Position numbers and translations under genes: made by a program. 64,000 nt of DNA from Vicinamibacterales bacterium. Lineage in GTDB: Bacteria; Acidobacteriota; Vicinamibacteria; Vicinamibacterales; UBA2999. The stretch is from NCBI GenBank assembly GCA_030680175.1, contig JAUXWO010000021.1, positions 1 to 64,000 on the forward strand, given 5' to 3'. Shown here one piece after another: positions 47,877 through 53,974 of the stretch (positions within the stretch are counted from its first letter, which is position 1; each line of letters opens with the position of its first letter). A model generated the notes under the pieces. It made no database searches. It was not told where the DNA came from and worked only from the letters and a program-made list of their open reading frames with translations.

Positions 47877-48413
47877 ATGAGGGATCTTGGACTCGGCGTG
47901 GGGGCGGCCGTGTGGGCCGCCGTGGCCATGACGGCGGGCGACTGGATCTGGGCCACGCTCGCGCTGGAGCACCGGCCGCAGTACGGCCTCGCACACGGCA
48001 CCCTGCTCTGCGTGTGGATGGGCGGATACTTCGGCCTCGTGGCCGGCCGGATCGCGATGGGCAAGCTCCTCGGCGGGCTCGTCGGGCTGCTGGCAGCAGC
48101 CAGCTTCTATGTGCTGGCGCCGGTCTTCGGCTACAGCGCGATGTTCCTCTCGTGGGTCGGGCTGTGGTTCGGCCTCGCAGCCGTGGTGCAGTACCTCTCG
48201 GGCGGCGCAATCACCGCCAGGCCCGCACTGGTGCGCGCGGGCCTCGCCGCCACCGGGTCCGGCGTGGCGTTCTACGCCGTCTCCGGCATCTGGATGCACC
48301 CGGCCGCCGAGGTCAACTACCTCTGGCACTTCGCCGCCTGGACGATCGCGTTCGCACCGGGATGCCTCGCGCTACTGGGCAGGGGGAGGGGGGGGAGGGG
48401 TCTGGCACCGTGA
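47877..48413 (+). CDS. Integral membrane protein of unknown function
   Basis: 178 residues, five to six hydrophobic segments, conserved-looking ALEHRPQYGLAHG and GIWMHPAAEVNYLWHFAAW with His and Trp that suggest a haem or copper contact. I do not recognise the family. GGGAGGGAGG precedes ATG 47877. The final residues (GRGGRGLAP) and TGA stop come from the left arm of a 138-bp palindrome, so the native end is lost or remodelled. Confidence 0.65.
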   Translation: MRDLGLGVGAAVWAAVAMTAGDWIWATLALEHRPQYGLAHGTLLCVWMGGYFGLVAGRIAMGKLLGGLVGLLAAASFYVLAPVFGYSAMFLSWVGLWFGLAAVVQYLSGGAITARPALVRAGLAATGSGVAFYAVSGIWMHPAAEVNYLWHFAAWTIAFAPGCLALLGRGRGGRGLAP

Positions 48414-48528
48414 CATCGAAAACGGTGCAGTCCCTGCACCCCCCTCTGTTGAAGAGTTGTTGATGCACTTCTACCGGGGGTGTAGGAACTGCACCGTTTT
48501 CGATGTCACGGTGCCAGACCCCTCCCCC
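48391..48528. repeat. 138-bp palindrome with 53-bp arms (GGGGTCTGG type)
   Basis: Arms at 48391-48443 and 48476-48528 match at 51 of 53 positions around a 32-base centre. The core word GGGGTCTGGCACCGTGACAT pairs with its complement at the far end. It carries the stop codon of the upstream gene and ends 4 bases before the -10 hexamer of the next. Confidence 0.93.
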
Positions 48529-48532
48529 GATT

Positions 48533-48538
48533 TAGAAT
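48533..48538 (+). promoter_or_regulatory. -10 hexamer TAGAAT, leaderless promoter of the second DinB gene
   Basis: It ends 6 bases before ATG 48545. Confidence 0.6.
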
Positions 48539-48544
48539 GGCCGC

Positions 48545-49018
48545 ATGCTGGCCTACCACCGTCGCCTGCTCGCCTTTGATCACTGGGCCAATCTCGAGAC
48601 CCTGGCCGCCGTGACGCCCATCGCCGCCCGCGTGCCGCAGTCGGTGGCGTGGCTCGCCCACATCATGGCGGCCAAGCGCCTCTGGTTCGCGCGCGTGGCC
48701 GGCACCACGCCGCCCTTCACCGTGAACCCGGCGCTCGGCGTGGACGCCCTGCGCGCCGAGTTCGTGACGGCACACGACGAGTGGCAGGACCTGCTCGCGA
48801 CGCGCGCCGACGCGGATCTGGCGGGGATCGTGCGCTATCAGAACACCAGGGGTGATGCCTTCGAGAGCACGCTCGGCGACATCCTCACGCACCTGCCCAT
48901 CCACGGGCAGCACCACCGCGGCCAGATCGCCGCCCACCTGCGCGTGTCGAGCGGTGTGCCGCCGGTGATCGACTTCATCCACGCCGCGCGCAGCGGCCAT
49001 CTCGCGGTGACACCATGA
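48545..49018 (+). CDS. DinB-family protein
   Basis: 157 residues, normal DinB length. FDHWANLETLAAV and WLAHIMAAKRLWFARV give the first His, and LPIHGQHHRGQIAAHL the other two, so the three-His metal site is intact. Function unknown; relatives transfer or use thiols. Its stop overlaps the start of the next gene as ATGA, so the two are translated together. Confidence 0.88.
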   Translation: MLAYHRRLLAFDHWANLETLAAVTPIAARVPQSVAWLAHIMAAKRLWFARVAGTTPPFTVNPALGVDALRAEFVTAHDEWQDLLATRADADLAGIVRYQNTRGDAFESTLGDILTHLPIHGQHHRGQIAAHLRVSSGVPPVIDFIHAARSGHLAVTP

Positions 49019-49428
49019 CAGCGCCTCGCCTGATCCTCGCACTCTCGGCGCTCGCGTTCCTTGGGTTCGGCGTGGCGTTTCTCGTCTCCCCCGCGCCGAT
49101 GGCCGCGTTCGTCGACCTCACGGTCCTGACCCCCACGGCGCACACCGAGATCCGCGCGATGTACGGCGGGCTCGAAATCGGACTCGGCATCGTGCTGCTC
49201 ACGCTCCTCGGACGCCAGGACCATGTCGTGGTGGGATTGCGCGTCGCGCTCTTCGCCTTCGCCGGGATGGCCGTCGCACGGCTCGCCGGGCTCGTCGTGG
49301 ACGGCGCATGGCAGCCCGTGATGTGGCTGCTCGCCGCGATTGAAGTGATCGCCACGGCACTGGTCGCGTGGGCGCTCCGCAGCATCCCGGTGGCACGCCA
49401 CGCGGCGGAGGCGACGCCGCCCGCCTGA
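49015..49428 (+). CDS. DUF4345-like small membrane protein
   Basis: 137 residues with four hydrophobic segments; the sequence IRAMYGGLEIGLGIVLL and ARLAGLVVDGAWQPVMW match the DUF4345 pattern (RAxYGGxxxG). Function unknown. ATG 49015 overlaps the DinB stop by four bases. Confidence 0.75.
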   Translation: MTAPRLILALSALAFLGFGVAFLVSPAPMAAFVDLTVLTPTAHTEIRAMYGGLEIGLGIVLLTLLGRQDHVVVGLRVALFAFAGMAVARLAGLVVDGAWQPVMWLLAAIEVIATALVAWALRSIPVARHAAEATPPA

Positions 49429-49506
49429 CGCAGCCGTCCGCGCGTCTCCCCGCCCGCGCGTAACGCACGGGCGTGACGAGTGCCGTGACGAGGCGCTGCC
49501 GCGCAA

Positions 49507-50016
49507 TCAGGTCGGCCCGTCGCCGGCCGCGGCGAGCAGGCCGCGGAGGTCGAGGGCGCGGGTGAACATGGCCAGGGCGCCGTCCGGCGCCCGCGGCCAC
49601 TCGGCTTCGGGGCGGTCCCAGTACAGCTCGACGCCGTTCTCGTCGGGGTCGCGCAGGTAGAGCGCCTCGCTCACACCGTGGTCGGCGGCGCCGTCGAGCG
49701 GGAGGCCCGCGTCGCGCACCCGCCGGAGCGCGTCGCCGAGCGCGGCCCGTGTCGGATAGCGAATCGCCGTGTGGAAGAGCCCGGTCGTCCCGGGGGGCGG
49801 CGGGGCGCCGCCCGCGCTCTCCCAGGTGTTCAACCCGAGATGATGGTGGTAGCCGCCGGCGGAGATGAACGCGGCGCCGGGCAGGCGCTGCGTCAGCTGG
49901 AAGCCCAGCACGCCGCAATAGAACCCCAGCGCGCGATCGAGATCGGCCACCTTGAGATGCACATGGCCGATATCGACGCCGGCATCAATCGGACGCGAGG
50001 ACTCGGGAGCGGACAT
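49507..50016 (-). CDS. VOC-family (glyoxalase/dioxygenase-like) protein
   Basis: 169 residues. IGHVHLKVADLDRALGFYCGV opens the first beta-alpha module with the His ligand; HHHLGLNTWES and LYLRDPDENGVELYWDR give the second His and the Glu. The two modules make a metal site as in catechol 2,3-dioxygenase-like proteins. Substrate unknown. CAGAAT ends 6 bases before ATG 50016. Confidence 0.85.
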   Translation of the reverse strand: MSAPESSRPIDAGVDIGHVHLKVADLDRALGFYCGVLGFQLTQRLPGAAFISAGGYHHHLGLNTWESAGGAPPPPGTTGLFHTAIRYPTRAALGDALRRVRDAGLPLDGAADHGVSEALYLRDPDENGVELYWDRPEAEWPRAPDGALAMFTRALDLRGLLAAAGDGPT

Positions 50017-50022
50017 GGCGCC

Positions 50023-50028
50023 ATTCTG
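50023..50028 (-). promoter_or_regulatory. -10 hexamer CAGAAT, leaderless promoter of the VOC gene
   Basis: It ends 6 bases before ATG 50016. Confidence 0.5.
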
Positions 50029-50077
50029 ACAGGCGCGGTGCCGCGTGTGAAGCGTGGGTGCGCCTGACGCTTTCGCA

Positions 50078-50083
50078 TACACT
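50078..50083 (+). promoter_or_regulatory. -10 hexamer TACACT, leaderless promoter of the HupE-like gene
   Basis: It ends 6 bases before GTG 50090. With CAGAAT at 50023 it forms a compact divergent promoter pair. Confidence 0.6.
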
Positions 50084-50089
50084 CGCCCG

Positions 50090-51190
50090 GTGCGCACGCG
50101 TCTGCTCCTCCTCATACTCGGCTTTCTCGGTCTGAGCAGCACCGCCGGCGCACACCCGGCGCCGTTCAGCTACCTCGACCTCCGGGCCGAGGGCGGGACC
50201 CTGCAGGGCTCGCTGGTCGTCCACGACTTCGATGCCGCGTACGAACTCGGACTGCCCTCCCCGGAGGCGCTCCTCGACCCGGCGGTCGCCCGGACGCACC
50301 GCGCGCGCCTGCTCGCGACGATCGAGGCGCGGCTCGCCATCACCCGCGACGGGGCGCGCGCGACCCTTACCTGGGGCGATGTGGAGGTCCTCCCCGATCG
50401 GCAGAGCCTCTGGCTGCCTTTCCGCCTCGAGCCGGGCCCTGTCGCGCAGCTCGCCGTGGAGGCCCGGCTCTTCCCGTACGACCCCCTGCACCAGACGTTC
50501 GTCAACATCTACGAGGACGGCGCCCTCCGGTCGCAGGCGATCCTCGATGGCCGCCGCACCCGGATGGACTACTACGCCGGCACGGTGCAGGGCACGCTCT
50601 CGGTCATCGGCGTCTTCATCCCCGCCGGCATCGAGCACATCCTGATTGGTCCGGACCATGTGCTGTTCCTCGTGGCGCTGCTACTGCCCGGGGGATCGCT
50701 CTGGCGGCTGGCCGCCATCGTGACGGCGTTCACGGTGGGGCACAGCCTCACGCTGTCGCTCGCCGTGCTCGGCCTGGTCTCGCCACCGGCCGCGCTCGTC
50801 GAGCCGCTCATCGCGCTCAGTATCGTCGTGGTCGGCGTGGACAACCTGCTCGTCTGGCGGGAGCGGCGCGACCTGGCGGCGCAGGCGTCGCGTCTGCGCG
50901 ACATCCGCGCGTGGGTGGCCGGGGCCTTCGGGTTGATCCACGGCTTCGGGTTTGCGTCGGTGCTGCAGGCGTTCGGCCTGCCCGCGACGGCGGTCGGATG
51001 GTCGCTCTTCGCCTTCAACGTCGGCGTCGAGGCCGGGCAGCTCGCGATCGTAATCGTCGTGACCACCGCGCTCGGCGTCGTGCGCCGCCGCCGGCCGTCG
51101 TTGACCGCCCCGCTGCTGGTGGGCGGATCGATTGCGGTTATCCTTGCCGGGACGTACTGGTTCGTCGACCGCGTCTTCCTCGGCGCGTGA
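50090..51190 (+). CDS. HupE/UreJ-like membrane protein with extracytoplasmic N-domain
   Basis: 366 residues. A signal peptide (LLLLILGFLGLSSTAGA) and about 150-residue beta-rich N-domain lead to the HupE/UreJ_2 part: GIEHILIGPDHVLFLVALL, FTVGHSLTLSLAVLG, and GLIHGFGFASVLQAFGLP, with the His residues thought to bind nickel or another metal. Seven or so membrane helices. No hydrogenase or urease genes nearby, so a general metal or other solute role is open. GTG start is set by the TACACT hexamer. Confidence 0.85.
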   Translation: MRTRLLLLILGFLGLSSTAGAHPAPFSYLDLRAEGGTLQGSLVVHDFDAAYELGLPSPEALLDPAVARTHRARLLATIEARLAITRDGARATLTWGDVEVLPDRQSLWLPFRLEPGPVAQLAVEARLFPYDPLHQTFVNIYEDGALRSQAILDGRRTRMDYYAGTVQGTLSVIGVFIPAGIEHILIGPDHVLFLVALLLPGGSLWRLAAIVTAFTVGHSLTLSLAVLGLVSPPAALVEPLIALSIVVVGVDNLLVWRERRDLAAQASRLRDIRAWVAGAFGLIHGFGFASVLQAFGLPATAVGWSLFAFNVGVEAGQLAIVIVVTTALGVVRRRRPSLTAPLLVGGSIAVILAGTYWFVDRVFLGA

Positions 51191-51204
51191 CCCCGACAGG
51201 AGGG

Positions 51205-51807
51205 ATGATGTCCGCTCGCTCCATGCCGCTGCTCGTCGCCGCGGCCGTGACCGTGGTCGTCGGCGCCGCCGCGGCCTTCCTGCCCTCCCTGCCCGGCGAC
51301 GTCGCCGTGGCACGAGTCATCCAGAGCATCGTGCCGAACGGCGGCTGGGTGCCGGCCGTCATCACGACCGCGTATGCGCCACAGAAGCTCGTGCTGATGC
51401 TGCTGGCCGTCGTCGCCGCCTTCTACTTCGGCGGCGTGCGGGGCGCCCTCGTGCTTGTCATCGCGATCGCCGTCGAGCAGTCGTTCGGCGAAGGCAGCAA
51501 GCAGCTGTTCACACGCCCGCGTCCCTCGCCCGAGCTCATCGCGGTGACGGGCAGTCCCTCGGGCTTTTCGTTCCCCTCCACCTTCGTCACGCTCTACAGC
51601 GTGACGTTCGGCGGCGTGCTCCTCATCGCGGCGCGCGCGGCGCGCAGTACGGCGCGCACCGCCGTCCTCGGGGTGTGCGCCGCGGCGCTCGTCGTGGCGG
51701 GACTCGCCCGTGTCGTGCCAGGAGCGCACTGGCCGAGCGACGTGCTCGGCACCTACGCGATCTGCCTCACCTGGCTGCACGCGGCCCTGGTGATGGGGCG
51801 CCGCTAG
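51205..51807 (+). CDS. PAP2-like membrane phosphatase with altered second motif
   Basis: 200 residues. Motif 1 KQLFTRPRP and motif 3 ARVVPGAHWPSD are kept, but the middle motif, usually PSGH, reads PSTF in GFSFPSTFVTLY. The missing His normally protonates the leaving group, so activity may be low or different. Six hydrophobic segments. AGGAGGG lies at 51198-51204; ATG 51208 gives better spacing than 51205. The TAG stop is part of the 166-bp element. Confidence 0.78.
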   Translation: MMSARSMPLLVAAAVTVVVGAAAAFLPSLPGDVAVARVIQSIVPNGGWVPAVITTAYAPQKLVLMLLAVVAAFYFGGVRGALVLVIAIAVEQSFGEGSKQLFTRPRPSPELIAVTGSPSGFSFPSTFVTLYSVTFGGVLLIAARAARSTARTAVLGVCAAALVVAGLARVVPGAHWPSDVLGTYAICLTWLHAALVMGRR

Positions 51808-51969
51808 TCCCCTGGACGCGTGATTCCTCGCACCAATACCGGGCGGGGCATCCCGGCTGGCGGCGTTGCTCATCGCTCACATATGCGCAATATGCTCGCT
51901 CTTCGCGCCTTGCCATCCGGGCGCCGCGCTCCGGGACTTGTGCAAGGCATCACGCGTCCAGGGGACTAG
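51804..51969. mobile_element. 166-bp inverted-repeat element, copy 2
   Basis: 30-base arms at 51804-51833 and 51940-51969 (CTAGTCCCCTGGACGCGTGA at left) match with two mismatches. The centre is closely similar to copy 1 at 40050-40215. It lies between convergent genes, with the PAP2 stop codon inside its left end. Confidence 0.9.
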
Positions 51970-51982
51970 CCGGACCGCCCAG

Positions 51983-52900
51983 TCAGGCGTGGCCGTCCTG
52001 GTACGGCTTGAGCACGGTCGCGACGAAGCGGTGGATCGGCGTCGGTACGCCCACCTCGCGGCCGAGACGCACCACCGCACCGCTCAGCCAGGGCAGCTCC
52101 AGGCGGCGGCCGCGCTCGAGGTCCTCGAGCATCGATGCCTTCGCGTTCGGCGGCAGGTCCCGCACCATCGCCTTGATCTCCTCCATCACCGTCTCGCTGA
52201 GCGGCACGCCGTGGGCGCGTCCCACGGCGAGCGATTCCGCGACCGCCTCCTCGAGGAGGGCCAGCAGGTCGGGGTCGCTTCGGAGGACGCCGATCGGCGA
52301 CCGCGTGACCGTCGTCATGCTGCTGAACACCGAGAGCCGCGCGAACTTCGACCAGAGGTCGACCTTGATGTGCGGGCTGACGGCCGCCTCGACGCCCGAT
52401 GCCACCAGCGCCGCGCGAAACGCCTCGAGCCGGGGCGAGGGACGTCCGTCGAGCTCGCCGAAGATGAGTCGGTTGAGTGCCGTGTGGCGGATGACGCCAG
52501 GGGCGTCGATGACGGCGGCGACATAGGCCACGCCGCCCGCGACATGCGCGGCGCCCACGTGCCGCGCGACGATGGCGGTGGCCTCGACGCCGTTCTGCAG
52601 CGTGACGACGACGGTGTCGGGACCGAGCAGCGGGGCCAGTTGCGCCGCGGCCTCCTCGAGGTCGTACATCTTCACGGTCAGCACGACGACATCCACCGGC
52701 CCGATCGTCGAGACGTCGGCGGTCGCCAGCACCGGGGCGACGTGCGCGTCGCCGAGCGGGCTGACCAGGCGCAGGCCCCCGGCCTGCAGGGCGGCCAGGT
52801 GCGCGCCGCGGGCGACGAATGTCACGTCGTGCCCATGCTGCGCCAGCCGCCCCCCGAAGTAGCCCCCGACGCCGCCGCTCCCGAACATCACGATCTTCAT
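51983..52900 (-). CDS. Ketopantoate reductase family (PanE/ApbA) protein
   Basis: 305 residues. The NADPH motif MKIVMFGSGGVGGYFGGRLA is textbook, followed by VVVLTVKMYDLEEAA, TLQNGVEA, and in the C-domain KVDLWSKFARLSVFSSM with the catalytic Lys and ERGRRLELPWLSG. It reduces 2-dehydropantoate to pantoate in coenzyme A synthesis or a related oxo-acid; paralogues with other substrates are common. AAGGA lies upstream of ATG 52900. Confidence 0.88.
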   Translation of the reverse strand: MKIVMFGSGGVGGYFGGRLAQHGHDVTFVARGAHLAALQAGGLRLVSPLGDAHVAPVLATADVSTIGPVDVVVLTVKMYDLEEAAAQLAPLLGPDTVVVTLQNGVEATAIVARHVGAAHVAGGVAYVAAVIDAPGVIRHTALNRLIFGELDGRPSPRLEAFRAALVASGVEAAVSPHIKVDLWSKFARLSVFSSMTTVTRSPIGVLRSDPDLLALLEEAVAESLAVGRAHGVPLSETVMEEIKAMVRDLPPNAKASMLEDLERGRRLELPWLSGAVVRLGREVGVPTPIHRFVATVLKPYQDGHA

Positions 52901-52908
52901 TCTGGTCC

Positions 52909-52996
52909 TTCGCTATTCGCTATTCGCTGTTCGCTGTTCGCTATTCGCTATTCGCAATCTCTCGATCTCGCAATCTTGCGAACTTGCGATCTCGCG
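52909..52996. repeat. 7-nt tandem array (TTCGCTA) upstream of the panE-like gene
   Basis: Seven TTCGCTA/TTCGCTG heptamers, then a second vocabulary (CTTGCGA, TCTCGCA words) up to the cupin stop codon. The same first word recurs at 63614. Confidence 0.88.
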
Positions 52997-53004
52997 TACG
53001 CCGC

Positions 53005-53313
53005 TCACAGCTTGATGGCATCCAGGCTCACGACCGGGTCGTCACCGATGACCCGGGCGTTGTGGCGCACGCCGCGCGGGATCTCGATCCAGTCGCCGGG
53101 ACCGAGCATCGCGAGGTGGCCCGCCACGACCAGGCGGAACCGCCCCGACACCACCGCATCGACCTTGTCGGCTTCGTGCAGGTGGTCCGGGAACTCGGTG
53201 CCGGGCGGGTACACGTACCGCGCCACGGTGTAGCCGAGCCCCTCGAGCTTGCGCCGGAGCGCCGCCTCCGTCATCGGCCCGTCGGCCGTTTCGTTCCAAT
53301 GCCGCACGCCCAT
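53005..53313 (-). CDS. Small cupin-domain protein
   Basis: 102 residues, a single cupin barrel. PPGTEFPDHLHEADKVDAVV and GPGDWIEIPRGVRHNARV hold the two cupin motifs with His ligands. Role unknown; it may be an isomerase, dioxygenase or regulator. A CACCAT hexamer lies 7 bases before ATG 53313. Confidence 0.85.
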   Translation of the reverse strand: MGVRHWNETADGPMTEAALRRKLEGLGYTVARYVYPPGTEFPDHLHEADKVDAVVSGRFRLVVAGHLAMLGPGDWIEIPRGVRHNARVIGDDPVVSLDAIKL

Positions 53314-53329
53314 GGCACCTATGGTGTCA

Positions 53330-53362
53330 GGTCAAACTTCAAAGTTCAAAGTTCAAAGTTTC
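53330..53362. repeat. 7-nt tandem array (CAAAGTT)
   Basis: About four AAAGTTC heptamers between the divergent cupin and DUF1697 promoters; same word as at 13524. Confidence 0.85.
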
Positions 53363-53365
53363 ATG

Positions 53366-53371
53366 TACGCT
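53366..53371 (+). promoter_or_regulatory. -10-like hexamer TACGCT, leaderless promoter of the DUF1697 gene
   Basis: It ends 6 bases before ATG 53378; the -35 region is the AAAGTTC array. Confidence 0.5.
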
Positions 53372-53377
53372 CTTGGC

Positions 53378-53974
53378 ATGTCACGCCGGCGTGTGGCGCT
53401 GCTGCGCGGAATCAACATCGGGACGGCCAAGCGCGTCGCCATGAGCGACCTGCGCACGCTGGTCTCGTCACTCGGCTACACCGAGGCGGAGACGCTGCTC
53501 AACAGCGGCAACGTCGTGTTCACCGCGCCCGCCGGGGTTCGTGGCGACCCTGCGCCGCGGATCGAACGCGCCATCGCCACGGAACTCCAGGTCTCGTCCC
53601 GGGTCACGGTGCTGACCGCGGCGGAACTGGACGCCATCATCGGCGGCAACCCGCTGCTCGCGCGCATGGACAATCCCAGCCGCATGCACGTGGCGGTCCT
53701 CTTCGACACGGCCAGCGAGACGGCGGTGGCGCCGCTCCTCGCCGCCGACTGGGGCGCCGAGGCGATGGCCCTCGGGCCGAGGGCCGTGTACGTCTGGTGC
53801 CCGGCGGGTGTCATCGACAGCGCGGCCCTGAAGGCGCTTGGCAAAGCCGTGCGCCAGGCGGTGACCGTCAGGACCTGGTCTACCATGCTCAAACTCCAGG
53901 CGCGCGCCGGCGCGGCCGGCCCGCCTCCCGCGGCGGCCCGCACGGCGCGCCCCCCTCGCCGGAAGGAACGTTGA
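53378..53974 (+). CDS. DUF1697 family protein
   Basis: 198 residues. The opening VALLRGINIGTAKRVAMSDL and TLLNSGNVVF are the DUF1697 signature, with WSTMLKL near the end. Widespread, small, cytoplasmic, function unknown. A basic Arg/Pro-rich tail (TARPPRRKER) is extra. Its stop overlaps the next start as ATGA-type (TGATG). Confidence 0.9.
   Translation: MSRRRVALLRGINIGTAKRVAMSDLRTLVSSLGYTEAETLLNSGNVVFTAPAGVRGDPAPRIERAIATELQVSSRVTVLTAAELDAIIGGNPLLARMDNPSRMHVAVLFDTASETAVAPLLAADWGAEAMALGPRAVYVWCPAGVIDSAALKALGKAVRQAVTVRTWSTMLKLQARAGAAGPPPAAARTARPPRRKER

Noticed and set aside
47878-48413. Cytochrome or copper protein call for the 178-residue membrane protein
   Set aside because: Only scattered His and Trp support it; no haem-binding or copper motif is present.
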